NCBI RefSeq assembly: GCF_900111175.1
Contig: NZ_FOGI01000007.1
Coordinates: 248,001 to 312,000, forward strand
Reading direction: 5' to 3'
Length of the DNA stretch: 64,000 bases
DNA from: Actinokineospora terrae
GTDB taxonomy: Bacteria; Actinomycetota; Actinomycetes; Mycobacteriales; Pseudonocardiaceae
Of the stretch, positions 7,643-18,665 are shown piece by piece. The notes under the pieces were generated by a model. That model saw only the letters and a program-made list of their open reading frames with translations. It was not told the origin of the DNA and made no database searches. The translations under genes and the position numbers were made by a program. Position 1 is the first letter of the stretch. Each line of letters begins with the position of its first letter.

Positions 7643-9405
7643 GAGGCCACCCCGGCCGGTTCGTCATCCACAGTGGACAGCTGCTCGCGGTAGGCCGCGC
7701 AGCTCTTGAGCAGTTCCTCGTGCGTGCCGATCGCCGCGATCCGCCCCTGGTCGAGCAGCGCGACCCGGTCGGCGAGCCGCACCGTGCTCGGCCGGTGCGC
7801 GACCACCAGCGCGGTCACCCCCGACAGCACCGCGCGCAACGCCCGTTCCACCTCGGCCTCGGTGTGCACGTCCAACGCCGAGAGCGGGTCGTCGAGCACC
7901 AGCACCTTCGGCCGACCCACGACCGCCCTGGCCAGGGCCAACCGCTGCCGCTGCCCGCCGGAGAGCGACAGGCCCTCCTCGCCGATCCGGGTGTCGAGCC
8001 CCCACGGCAGCCGGTCGACGAACTCCTCGGCCTGCGCCACCCGCAACGCCTCGCGCACCTGCTCGTCGGTGACCCCCGGCGCACCGAGCGCCACGTTCTC
8101 CCGCACGCTGGCCGAGAACAGCACCGGCTCCTCGAAGGCCATCGCGACCACCGAGCGCAGGTCGGCCAGTCGCAAGTCCCGCACGTCGACCCCGTCGACG
8201 CTCACCCGACCCGCGGTCACGTCGGCCAGCCGGGGGACCAGCATGGTCAGCGTCGACTTGCCCGACCCGGTCGCGCCGACCAGTGCCACGGTCTCGCCCG
8301 GCCGCAGGTCCAGGTCCACTCCGGACAGCACCTCGCGGTCCGCGCCGGGGTGGGCGAACCGCACGCCTTCGAACCGGACCGCGCCGACGCCGTCCGCCGG
8401 GAGGTCCGCGGGGCGCTCCGGGTCGGTGATGGTCACCTCCGCGTCGCGCACCTCCCAGTACCGGGCGGCGGCGGTCGCGGCCTGGTTGGTCTCGGCGAGC
8501 AACCAGCCGATCGAGTCGGTCGGCCAGCGCAGGTAGGTCGCCACCGTGATGCCCGCGACCAGCGTGCCCACCGTCATCGACCCGTCCGCCACGCCCAGCG
8601 AGCCGAACAGCAGCTGCGCGGAGATGCCCAGCTCGGGCAGCAGGATGATCGCGCCCCACAGCGTCGCCAGCAGCCGGATCTTGCGCAGCTCGGTGCCCCG
8701 CAGCTCGCGGGCCTGCGCGGCGAACCGCCTGGCCAGGTGCGGTCCACGGCCGAACGCCTTGAGCACCCGGATGCCCAGCACCGACTCCTCGACGACGGTG
8801 GCCAGGTCGCCGACCTGGTCCTGCGAGCGCCTGGTGAGCACCGCGTACCTGGACTCGTACTGGGTGGAGATCAGGATCAGCGGCGCCGCGCAGACCAGCG
8901 TGATCACGCCGAGCACCGGGGCCAGCAAGAACAGCACGACCAGCCCGAGCGCCAGGGTCAGCGTGTTGACCACCAGGAAGATCCCGGCGAAGGCGATGAA
9001 CCGGCGCAGCGTGGACAGGTCGCTGACCGCGCGCGAGAGCAGCTGCCCGGACTGCCAGCGGTCGTGGAAGGAGATCGGCAGCCGCTGCAGGTGGGCGTAG
9101 ATGTCGGCGCGCATCCTGGCCTCGACCAGCGTGCTCGGCCCGGCGACCAGCTTGCGCCGCAGGTAGAACATCAGCGCCTCGGCGGCACCGAGCACCGCGA
9201 TCACCAGGACCAGCCACGGCAGCGGCCCGGTCTCCTTGCGCGCGACCGGGCCGTCGAGGATCTGCTGGAGGATGAGCGGGATGGTCAGCCCGCACACCAT
9301 CGACCCCAGCACCGCGACCGCGGACAGGATGAACTTCCCCCTGGCAGGCCTCAGGTAGGGGGCGAGCCTGCGCAGCGCCGCCATGGTCGATACCTGATTC
9401 ATCAC
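7639..9405 (-). CDS. ABC exporter half-transporter, degenerate-site subunit (588 aa)
   Basis: First gene of a two-gene operon. It has a six-helix membrane domain followed by a nucleotide-binding domain with Walker A GATGSGKST and a full signature LSGGQRQRLALARA. The Walker B is VLVLDDPLSALD, in which aspartate replaces the catalytic glutamate, and the switch reads VVAHRPST. That pattern is typical of the inactive-site subunit of heterodimeric exporters. Its intact signature completes the good site with the Walker A/B of the 610-residue partner. The ATG at 9405 is followed by NQVSTMAALRRLAPYLRPARG, a normal elbow-helix beginning. No regulator is adjacent. Confidence 0.9.
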   Translation of the reverse strand: MMNQVSTMAALRRLAPYLRPARGKFILSAVAVLGSMVCGLTIPLILQQILDGPVARKETGPLPWLVLVIAVLGAAEALMFYLRRKLVAGPSTLVEARMRADIYAHLQRLPISFHDRWQSGQLLSRAVSDLSTLRRFIAFAGIFLVVNTLTLALGLVVLFLLAPVLGVITLVCAAPLILISTQYESRYAVLTRRSQDQVGDLATVVEESVLGIRVLKAFGRGPHLARRFAAQARELRGTELRKIRLLATLWGAIILLPELGISAQLLFGSLGVADGSMTVGTLVAGITVATYLRWPTDSIGWLLAETNQAATAAARYWEVRDAEVTITDPERPADLPADGVGAVRFEGVRFAHPGADREVLSGVDLDLRPGETVALVGATGSGKSTLTMLVPRLADVTAGRVSVDGVDVRDLRLADLRSVVAMAFEEPVLFSASVRENVALGAPGVTDEQVREALRVAQAEEFVDRLPWGLDTRIGEEGLSLSGGQRQRLALARAVVGRPKVLVLDDPLSALDVHTEAEVERALRAVLSGVTALVVAHRPSTVRLADRVALLDQGRIAAIGTHEELLKSCAAYREQLSTVDDEPAGVAS

Positions 9406-9522
9406 GCCCCCAGAGGTCGCGCTCGACGGTAGCGACCGGATGCGGTGGCGGCATCCGAGTTTCGGGTCGCCCGGGTGTCGAGGTCGTTAACGACCGGACC
9501 CCGACCAGGGCATCATGTCCCC

Positions 9523-9756
9523 ATGACCCGGCAAGAACCCGCCCGGTTCCTCCGCTCGGCCCCGACCATGGCCCACCCCGGTGGCCGCCTGCTCGTCCTG
9601 CGCGGCGCCGACATCCACGTCCTGGCCCCGGACGGCTGGATCCACCTCGGCCACACCAAGCCCGCGGGCGCCACCTGGCTCACCGCGGACCAGGCCGAGC
9701 AGTGGTGCCGGGACGCGGGGCTCCCCGCCGCCGTCCTCGACTCCGTACCCACCTGA
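9523..9756 (+). CDS. Small uncharacterised protein (77 aa)
   Basis: I do not recognise a family. The frame from ATG 9523 encodes MTRQEPARFLRSAPTM and then a compact beta-rich segment (RLLVLRGADIHVLAPDGWIHLG) and a short helical end (ADQAEQWCRDAGLP). An upstream in-frame start at 9445 exists but would run through the promoter region of the divergent ABC operon, and its extension is low complexity. Codon-position GC bias is normal for the region. It ends just before the terminator at 9789-9821, which it shares with the convergent sepH. Confidence 0.6.
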   Translation: MTRQEPARFLRSAPTMAHPGGRLLVLRGADIHVLAPDGWIHLGHTKPAGATWLTADQAEQWCRDAGLPAAVLDSVPT

Positions 9757-9788
9757 CCTGCGTAAACAGCCTGACCTCGCGAAACAGA

Positions 9789-9821
9789 GAGGCGGTGCAC
9801 CGTCACGGGGTGCACCGCCTC
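9789..9821. terminator. Bidirectional hairpin terminator
   Basis: A perfect 12-bp stem (9789-9800 with 9810-9821) sits between the convergent small gene and sepH, positioned to stop transcription from both sides. Confidence 0.75.
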
Positions 9822-9837
9822 GCCGAACACTGGACCG

Positions 9838-10836
9838 CTACCCGCGGTTGGACCGGGTGCCGAGCAGGACGTCCTCCCACGAGGGCACGATCGGCCTGGC
9901 CTTCTTGGCCTTGGGCCTGCCCCGCGGGGGCTCCGACTTGCGGGCGGGCTCCTCGATCAGCGCGTCCTGCTCGGGGATCTCCGCCACCGGCTCGTCGGCC
10001 ACCTGCTCATCCTCCTGCTCCACCGGTGCTGGTTCCGGCTCTGGTGTCAACTCGAAGTCCGCGACGAAGTCCGGCTCGTCGGCCACCACCGGCGCCTGCA
10101 CCGCCGCCGGGACCGGGGCCACCGGCGGCGCGAACACCGCGGCGTCCAGCTCCGGGTCCGGCTCGGGCTCGACCACCGGCGCCGTCCTGGGGGCTTCCAG
10201 GTTCAGCGCCGCCTGGGCGAGCTCGGTGACCGGTCGGACCGTGCGCAGCGGGCGGTTGGGCTGGGGGTCGAGCAGGTCGTGCGCGTGTTCATCCAGTGGG
10301 GACACCGTGCCGCCGTGGGCACCGGGGTGGAAGGACCAGTGCGCGCGGTTGAGGGAGCGGCCCGCGGTCCAGGAGATCTGGACCACCCACTTGCCGTCCT
10401 CGCCGCGCCACGAGTCCCAGGCAGCCGCGGCGTAGTCCTGGCCGCGCAGCCCGAAGGCGTGCGCGACGACCTCGCCGAGGGTCTGCAGGTCGGGGCCGTC
10501 CTCGCGGACGGGGTGCGCCCGCTGCGCCAGTTCCGCGGTGCGCGAGCGCTCCAGCAGGACCGGGTAGGCGAAGCGCTCGACCTTGTGCGCGGGGATGCCC
10601 GCTGCCTCGCTCACCTGCTCGACGGACTCACCCGCGCGGATGCGGGTCTGGATCTCCCGTGGACGCATCTGGCTCTCCAGCTCGATCTCGATCTGGCCGA
10701 GTCGGGTGACGTCGCCGCGCGCGGCCGCACGCAGGCGCTCGTCGGCGGGGAGCGTGAAGCGCTCGCCACGTGCCGGGTCCTCGCAGATGACGGTCTTGCC
10801 GTCATCCGAGAGCCCGACGACCCGCAGCGCGCGCAT
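9838..10836 (-). CDS. sepH: Septation protein SepH
   Basis: 332-residue actinobacterial cell-division protein (formerly DUF3071) that in Streptomyces and Mycobacterium binds FtsZ and stimulates its assembly. The conserved N-terminus MRALRVVGLSDDGKTVICED begins at ATG 10836, preceded by AGGGAGG. A DUF3071/helix-turn-helix block follows, with MRPREIQTRIRAGESVEQVS around residue 55. After about residue 190 the chain becomes an acidic, proline-rich low-complexity linker, and it ends in a short basic conserved tail (RPKAKKARPIVPSWEDVLLG). A longer upstream start is possible but lacks the ribosome-binding site and conserved beginning. The sepH-serC order matches Rv0883c-Rv0884c. Confidence 0.92.
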   Translation of the reverse strand: MRALRVVGLSDDGKTVICEDPARGERFTLPADERLRAAARGDVTRLGQIEIELESQMRPREIQTRIRAGESVEQVSEAAGIPAHKVERFAYPVLLERSRTAELAQRAHPVREDGPDLQTLGEVVAHAFGLRGQDYAAAAWDSWRGEDGKWVVQISWTAGRSLNRAHWSFHPGAHGGTVSPLDEHAHDLLDPQPNRPLRTVRPVTELAQAALNLEAPRTAPVVEPEPDPELDAAVFAPPVAPVPAAVQAPVVADEPDFVADFELTPEPEPAPVEQEDEQVADEPVAEIPEQDALIEEPARKSEPPRGRPKAKKARPIVPSWEDVLLGTRSNRG

Positions 10837-11066
10837 CGCGAACCTCCCTGCGACCTGAGCGGACTTCACTCGCCAGCGTCCCACGGTAGATCGGCGTGGC
10901 GGATTAACGCGCTAGGCGCGCCGCGATCCCCGTGACATCTCGCCGTGATCTTGCCGTATCCGAGGCACTCCGCGCGACCGGATTGGTGCAGCGTTCACCC
11001 ATTCGCGGGCGTGTTGAGTCGAACTCGCGCAAGTGCGGTGACACAGGCGATCCGGGTGACCACGCA

Positions 11067-11091
11067 GCGGTGCGACACGGGGTCGCACCGC
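11067..11091. terminator. Hairpin terminator after serC
   Basis: A 10-bp perfect stem GCGGTGCGAC / GTCGCACCGC with a 5-nt loop lies 15 nt past the serC stop, between serC and the promoter region of sepH. Confidence 0.7.
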
Positions 11092-11105
11092 CCGCGTGGA
11101 CCGGG

Positions 11106-13686
<2,581 letters not shown>

Positions 13687-13708
13687 GAATGGAATTGTGC
13701 GTCATAAC

Positions 13709-14338
13709 TCAACCCAATAAGCCGCGGGCCATGGCCGTCGTGACCGCGGCCGTGCGGTCGGATACGTCGAGTTTCGTGAATGTGCGCAGCAGGTGGGTTT
13801 TCACGGTGGCCTCGCTGATGTGCAAGGACGCCCCGATCTCGGCGTTGGTGCGGCCTTTCGCCACCAATCCGAGCACCTCGATCTCCCGGCCGGAAAGCGC
13901 CTGTTTGGCGGGTTGACGAACCTGTCGGACCAATCTTCCGGCTACGGAGGGTGCGAGTACCGTCTCGCCGCGCTTGGCCGCCCGAACCGCGCCTGCCAAT
14001 TCCGCGCGGGAGGCGTCTTTGAGCAAATAGCCGGAAGCGCCCGCTTCGACCGCGCGCAGGATGTCCGAATCGGTCTCGTAGGTGGTGAGCACGACGACCC
14101 GGCTCGGCCCGCCTGCCGCGACGATCCGCTCGGTCGCGCCCACCCCGTCCAGGCCGGGCATCCGCAGGTCCATCAGCACCACGTCCGGGCGCAGCGCGGC
14201 CACCACGGCCACCGCCTCGCCGCCGGAGCCCGCCTCGCCGACCACGCTCAGGTCCGGCTCGGCCTCCAGCATCCCGCGCAGCCCCTCGCGCACCACCGGG
14301 TGGTCGTCGACGAGCACGATCGTGATCACGTCGGTCAT
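13709..14338 (-). CDS. NarL/FixJ-family response regulator
   Basis: 209-residue response regulator. The receiver domain has the acidic pocket DDHPVVREG near residue 11 and the phosphoacceptor aspartate in VLMDLRMPGLDG (about D56). The C-terminal LuxR helix-turn-helix begins LSGREIEVLGLVAKG and continues TNAEIGASLHISEATVKTHL. The stop of the histidine-kinase gene overlaps its ATG by 4 bp (ATGA), so the two form a translationally coupled pair. It probably regulates the upstream ABC genes in the same operon. Confidence 0.92.
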   Translation of the reverse strand: MTDVITIVLVDDHPVVREGLRGMLEAEPDLSVVGEAGSGGEAVAVVAALRPDVVLMDLRMPGLDGVGATERIVAAGGPSRVVVLTTYETDSDILRAVEAGASGYLLKDASRAELAGAVRAAKRGETVLAPSVAGRLVRQVRQPAKQALSGREIEVLGLVAKGRTNAEIGASLHISEATVKTHLLRTFTKLDVSDRTAAVTTAMARGLLG

Positions 14339-15522
14339 GTGGGTACCTCCACGGTCAGCGTGGTGCCTGCTCCCGGCGCGCTGTGCACGGCGACGGTGCC
14401 CGCGACCTGCTCGGCGCGCGCCCGCATCCCCTTCAGACCGTAGCCGTCCGCGGGGGAGGCCGGGTCGAAGCCGCGGCCGTCGTCGGTCACCACCAGGGTG
14501 ACGCCCGAGGGCGTGTGCCTGATGTCGACGGTCACCGAGGTGGCCCCGGAGTGTCTACGCACGTTGGCCATCGCTTCCTGGGCCGCGCGCAGCAGCACCA
14601 CCTCGACCCCGGTCGGCAGCCCGGACGCGTCGCCCTCGGTGTGGAAGGCGACCTCGACGCCCGCCTCCGCGCCGAGCCGGTCGGCCAGCCGCTGCACCGC
14701 CTCGGTGAGCGTCGCCTCGTCCAGCGCGCTCGGCCGCAGCGCCGCGACCAGCGCCCTGGCCTCGGCCAGGTTCTCCCGCGCGGTGCGCGCCGCCAGGTCG
14801 AGCGCGTGCCGCACCTTCGCGCTGTCGCGGTCCACTTCGGATTCCGCGGCCTGCACCAGGGTCACGATGCTGGTGAACCCCTGGGCCAGCGTGTCGTGGA
14901 TCTCGCCAGCCAGCCTGGTCCGCTCCTGGGCCACGCCCGCCTCGTGCGACAGGGCCGCGACCTCGGCCCGGCTGGCCTCCAGCTCGGTGATCAACGCCGC
15001 CCGTTCGTGGCTCTGCGCGACCACCCGGTGCACGTAGGTCCCGATCAGCAGCGACAGCGACAGCCCCAGGAACGAGGTCGGCAGCTGGTCGAACCACTCG
15101 TGGCCCATCCCGGAGCGCAGCTGGCCCAGCACCGGCGGCAGCACGTTGAGCAGCACCACCAGTGGGGCCGCCACCGGGAGCGGAAGCGCCATGAAGATCA
15201 ACGGGCACATGACGAACAGCAGGAACGTGCTGTTCCCGACGAACCAGACGGCGGTCAGGAACAGCGCCATCGACACCACGGCGAACACCACGGCGGGCCC
15301 GCGCTCCTCGCGCATGATCGCGTGCCGCCTGCCGTAGAGCAGGTAGAACAGGGCGAGGGCGGCCATCGCGGCCGCCGAGGCGATCCGGTCGGCCATGGTG
15401 GCGTGGCTCAGCAGCACCAGCACGGTGACGAACACGTACCCCACCGCGAAGTAGAGGTCCCACGTCCAGAAGTTCTGCGCGCTCGCCTCGGTGTGGTGCC
15501 GCTCGGCGCGTTCCACCGCCAC
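14335..15522 (-). CDS. DesK-type sensor histidine kinase
   Basis: 395-residue membrane sensor of the HisKA_3 (NarX/DesK-like) group. The N-terminal half has several hydrophobic helices (about residues 18-155). A coiled-coil linker, RAALITELEASRAEVAAL, leads to the phosphorylated histidine in LAGEIHDTLAQGF. The ATPase domain has the N box AQEAMANVRRHS and G1 box VTDDGRGFDP. I chose the GTG at 15522 because GGGGGGA precedes it and the frame upstream overlaps the permease gene out of context. It is coupled to the response regulator by ATGA overlap. The ligand is unknown; such sensors often monitor membrane or envelope stress together with the linked transporter. Confidence 0.85.
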   Translation of the reverse strand: MAVERAERHHTEASAQNFWTWDLYFAVGYVFVTVLVLLSHATMADRIASAAAMAALALFYLLYGRRHAIMREERGPAVVFAVVSMALFLTAVWFVGNSTFLLFVMCPLIFMALPLPVAAPLVVLLNVLPPVLGQLRSGMGHEWFDQLPTSFLGLSLSLLIGTYVHRVVAQSHERAALITELEASRAEVAALSHEAGVAQERTRLAGEIHDTLAQGFTSIVTLVQAAESEVDRDSAKVRHALDLAARTARENLAEARALVAALRPSALDEATLTEAVQRLADRLGAEAGVEVAFHTEGDASGLPTGVEVVLLRAAQEAMANVRRHSGATSVTVDIRHTPSGVTLVVTDDGRGFDPASPADGYGLKGMRARAEQVAGTVAVHSAPGAGTTLTVEVPT

Positions 15523-15548
15523 CCCGTCCCCCCGTCCCGGTCCCGACC

Positions 15549-16388
15549 TCAGCCCGCCCTGCGCTCGGTCCACCGGAAGGTCAGCAGGCACAGCAGCAGA
15601 CCCACCGCGCACCACGCGCCCAGCACCAGCGCCACCACCGGCAGCTCCCACGACCCCGCCACCTCTCCCACGGCCATGCTGTCGGGCAGGAACACCGACC
15701 GGAAGCCCTGGCCCATCCAGCGCACCGGGAAGAACGCCGCCACCTTCACCATCGCCTCCGGCAGCGAGCTTATGGCGACGAAGACGCCGGAGGTGAACTG
15801 CAGCGCGATGACGGGCAGGTTCAGCACCGTCGCGGCGTTCTTGCCCGACTTCGCCAGCCCGCTCGCCGCGATCCCGACCAGGGTGCAGGCGATGACGGCC
15901 AGCAGCAGGATCCAGGCCAGCGTCAGCCACTTCGCCGGGTCGGTCGGCAGCCGGAGGTCGAACACCAGGACCCCGACCGCCAGCAGCAGCGCCACCTCGG
16001 CGGCGGTGGCCACCGCGACCAGGATGATCTTGCCGATGAAGTACGAGCTCGCGGTGATCGGCGTCCCGCGCAGCCGCTTGAGGGTGCCGTCCTCGCGGTC
16101 GGCCGCGATGCCGACGCCCACGCTGGTGAACGCCGTGTTCAGGATGCCGTAGGCGATCATGCTGGCGGCGAACACCTGGCTCATCGACGCCCCGCCCGGC
16201 ATGGTCTCGCCGGTGTCGAAGATGGACCCGAGCAGCAGCAGGACGAACGCCGGGAAGGAGAAGGTGAAGATCACCGCCTCCTTGGAGCGGAAGAACATCT
16301 TCAGCTCGGCCGCGCCCCGCGCCAGGCCGTTGCCCAGCGTGGAGGGCAGCGGGCGGGTGGTCTGCGGGCGTACCTGCGTCGTCGTCAT
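15549..16388 (-). CDS. ABC-2 type transporter permease
   Basis: 279-residue permease with six hydrophobic segments, the first near residue 40 (VIFTFSFPAFVLLLLGSIF). The cytosolic-loop motif DREDGTLKRLRGTPI is typical of ABC-2 permeases of the DrrB/YadH group. It starts at ATG 16388, overlapping the ATPase stop by 4 bp. It forms the membrane part of an exporter with the ATPase encoded just upstream. The sensor kinase and regulator follow after 26 nt, giving the common ATPase-permease-kinase-regulator operon. Confidence 0.88.
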   Translation of the reverse strand: MTTTQVRPQTTRPLPSTLGNGLARGAAELKMFFRSKEAVIFTFSFPAFVLLLLGSIFDTGETMPGGASMSQVFAASMIAYGILNTAFTSVGVGIAADREDGTLKRLRGTPITASSYFIGKIILVAVATAAEVALLLAVGVLVFDLRLPTDPAKWLTLAWILLLAVIACTLVGIAASGLAKSGKNAATVLNLPVIALQFTSGVFVAISSLPEAMVKVAAFFPVRWMGQGFRSVFLPDSMAVGEVAGSWELPVVALVLGAWCAVGLLLCLLTFRWTERRAG

Positions 16389-17218
16389 GCCCTCGCTCCG
16401 ATCAGGTCGAGGTAGATGTCCTCCAGGCTGGGCCGGCGCACCTGCAACTCGTGGACGGGACCGCGCGCGGAGAGCTCGACGACCGTGCGCACCGGGTCGG
16501 TCGTGCGCAGCTCGTGCGGGCCACCGGCGTCCACCCAGGACACCGTCGCGGGCGCCCGGTCCCGGCCGCCGACGGTGCGCGGCGTGCCCTCGGCGACGAT
16601 CCGCCCGGCCGCGATGACCGCCAGCCGGTCGGCGAGCGCCTCGGCCTCGTCGAGGTAGTGCGTGGTCAGCAGGATCGTGGTGCCCTCGGCGGCCAGCGAC
16701 CGCACCAGGTCCCAGAACTGCCTGCGGACCTCGGGGTCGAAGCCGGTGGTCGGCTCGTCCAGGAACAGCAGCCGCGGCCTGCCGATGATGCCCAGTGCCA
16801 CGTCCACCCGGCGGCGCTGCCCGCCGGAGAGCGAGCTGATCCTGGCGTTGGCCTTCTCGGTGAGCCCGCACAGGGCCAGCACCTCCTCGACGCCGCGCGG
16901 GTCCGGGTAGTACCCGAAGAACTGGCGCACCGTCTCGCGCACCGTCAGGTCGGCCGCGTCGTTCGCGGTCTGCAGCACGATGCCGATCTCGGCCCGCCAC
17001 CGCCGGTCCGCCGCGGCCGGGTCGACGCCGAGCACCCGCACCTCGCCGCCGTCGCGGTCCCGGTACCCCTCCAGGATCTCGGTCGTGGTCGTCTTGCCCG
17101 CCCCGTTCGGCCCCAGCAGGGCGAACACCTCACCCTCGCCGACCGCGAGGTCCACCCCCGCCACGGCGGTGTTGCCGCCGTAGCTCTTGCGCAATCCGCG
17201 CACTTCGATCGCGTTCAT
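16385..17218 (-). CDS. ABC-2 type transporter ATPase
   Basis: 277-residue nucleotide-binding protein with Walker A GPNGAGKTTTTE, Q-loop VLQTAND, signature LSGGQRRRVDVA, Walker B LLFLDEPTTGFDP and switch LLTTHYLDEAE. It is the DrrA/CcmA type with a C-terminal tail ending SLEDIYLDLIGA, typical of exporter ATPases. First gene of a four-gene operon with permease, sensor kinase and response regulator, all linked by 4-bp overlaps or very short gaps. The exported compound is unknown; drug or antibiotic export is the usual guess for this arrangement. Confidence 0.9.
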   Translation of the reverse strand: MNAIEVRGLRKSYGGNTAVAGVDLAVGEGEVFALLGPNGAGKTTTTEILEGYRDRDGGEVRVLGVDPAAADRRWRAEIGIVLQTANDAADLTVRETVRQFFGYYPDPRGVEEVLALCGLTEKANARISSLSGGQRRRVDVALGIIGRPRLLFLDEPTTGFDPEVRRQFWDLVRSLAAEGTTILLTTHYLDEAEALADRLAVIAAGRIVAEGTPRTVGGRDRAPATVSWVDAGGPHELRTTDPVRTVVELSARGPVHELQVRRPSLEDIYLDLIGARA

Positions 17219-17302
17219 GGCACCAATGCTGCGCCGGTCCGCGGCCGCGCACGACGATCAAGCGATGGAACCCGGGTGTCAACCGGACGGTGGACAGCTG
17301 TC

Positions 17303-18610
17303 CTACGACCGGGTGGTCTCGACCGCCTCGGGGGTGAACCGGAACCGCCAGAACGACGGCAGCCAGGCGACGGTGGCCACGGTCAGCACGATCACCAGCA
17401 CGCCGCCCGCGGTGGCCGCGATCGCGGTGCTGGTCGCCGCGGCACCCCAGCCGTGCACCAGGTCGGCGATGCGCGGACCCCCGGCGACGACCACGGTGAA
17501 CACGCCCTGCATCCGGCCGCGCATCTCGTCGGTCGCCTCGGTCTGGAGCATCGAACTGCGGTGCACCGCGCTGATCAGGTCCGCCCCGCCGCCGATGGCC
17601 AGGAAGATCACCGCGAGCAGCAGGGAGCCGGTCAGGCCGAACGCGGCCATCGCCAGGCCCCAGCCGATGATCGACACCGTGATCACCGCGCCCTGCCTGC
17701 GGATGCGCGCGAAGGCCCCGGAGAACAGGCCGAACACCGCCGAGCCGATCGGGATCGCCGCGTACAACCAGCCCAGCGCCGCGCCGCCGCCCGGCGGGTC
17801 GCCGAAGGTGCGCTCGGCCATCTCCGGGAACAGCGCGCGCGGCATCCCGGCGACCATCGCGATGATGTCGACCAGGAAGGACACCAGCAGCAGCTTCTTG
17901 AGCGAGAGGTAGCGGAACCCGTCGGCGATGTCGCGGATCCCGGCCTTGCGCGAGGACCCGGCGCTCGGCGCGATCGGCGGCAGGAACCACACCGAGGTGA
18001 ACGCGACGAACAGCGCCACCGTGTCGATCAGGTACAAAGTGGACAGACCGAGCACCGGGATCAGCGACCCGGCCAGCAGCGGGCCGAACACCATGCCGAA
18101 GGTGAACGTGGTGAAGCTGAGCGCGTTGGCCGGTGGCAGCAGCTCCGGCGGCACCACCCTGGCCACGGCGGCGCTGCGGGCGGGCATGTTCACCGCCACG
18201 AAGGCCTGTTGCAGCCCGAGCAGCACCAGGACGACGGCCACCGACCTGAGCCCGGTGAACGCCTGCAACCACAGCAGCCCGGAGGTCACCGCGACGCCGA
18301 AGTTGCTGTAGAGCATGACCTTGCGCCGGTCGATGGCGTCGGCGATCGCCCCGCCCCACAGCCCGAACACCAGCAGCGGCACCAGGCCGACCGCGCCGGT
18401 CAGCCCGACGTAGCCGGACGAGCCGGTCAGGTCGTACACCTGCTTGGGCACCGCGACCGCGGTCAGCTGGCTGCCCACCGCGGTGACCACGGTCGACACC
18501 CACAACCGCCGGTACTCGCGGATCCGCAGTGGCCGCGTGTCGATGACGACCTTGCCAAGGACGCCGCGGACCCGGCCGCGGCGCGCGGGTCCCTCCGTCT
18601 CGGTGCTCAC
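17303..18610 (-). CDS. MFS exporter with iron box at its start (putative siderophore exporter)
   Basis: 435-residue transporter of the EntS/MFS_3 group with about twelve membrane segments. The N-terminal RPLRIREYRRLWVSTVVTA is typical of the group. The GTG start at 18610 lies only 6 nt from an iron-box-like palindrome (18617-18635), suggesting iron-regulated and possibly leaderless expression. EntS homologues export catecholate or other siderophores, so siderophore release is a reasonable inference. No siderophore assembly genes are in the neighbourhood; the nearest related gene is an isochorismate synthase at 46.4 kb. The nearby four-gene ABC operon reads in the same direction but starts 84 nt downstream. 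Confidence 0.82.
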   Translation of the reverse strand: MSTETEGPARRGRVRGVLGKVVIDTRPLRIREYRRLWVSTVVTAVGSQLTAVAVPKQVYDLTGSSGYVGLTGAVGLVPLLVFGLWGGAIADAIDRRKVMLYSNFGVAVTSGLLWLQAFTGLRSVAVVLVLLGLQQAFVAVNMPARSAAVARVVPPELLPPANALSFTTFTFGMVFGPLLAGSLIPVLGLSTLYLIDTVALFVAFTSVWFLPPIAPSAGSSRKAGIRDIADGFRYLSLKKLLLVSFLVDIIAMVAGMPRALFPEMAERTFGDPPGGGAALGWLYAAIPIGSAVFGLFSGAFARIRRQGAVITVSIIGWGLAMAAFGLTGSLLLAVIFLAIGGGADLISAVHRSSMLQTEATDEMRGRMQGVFTVVVAGGPRIADLVHGWGAAATSTAIAATAGGVLVIVLTVATVAWLPSFWRFRFTPEAVETTRS

Positions 18611-18616
18611 AACCGG

Positions 18617-18635
18617 TTAGCTTAGGCTTGCTAAG
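18617..18635 (-). promoter_or_regulatory. Iron-box-like operator
   Basis: TTAGCTTAGGCTTGCTAAG shares TTAG, TTAGGCT and CTAA blocks with the IdeR/DmdR iron-box consensus, with 15 to 16 of 19 positions matching by eye. It is a near-palindrome (CTTAG...CTAAG). Its position directly upstream of the GTG of the MFS exporter means bound repressor would cover the transcription start. Confidence 0.7.
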
Positions 18636-18665
18636 CACCTGGGGGCTTGTGATTTAGCGCCCGGC

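Noticed and set aside
5079-7667. 862-codon minus-strand open frame overlapping the DUF2537 gene and the 610-aa ABC subunit
   Set aside because: Arginine/glycine/proline-rich shadow frame produced by high GC; the ABC motifs are in the other frame.
14335-15930. Longer 531-codon version of the histidine kinase
   Set aside because: The extra N-terminus lies inside the permease gene in another frame; GTG 15522 with a purine-rich ribosome-binding site fits better.
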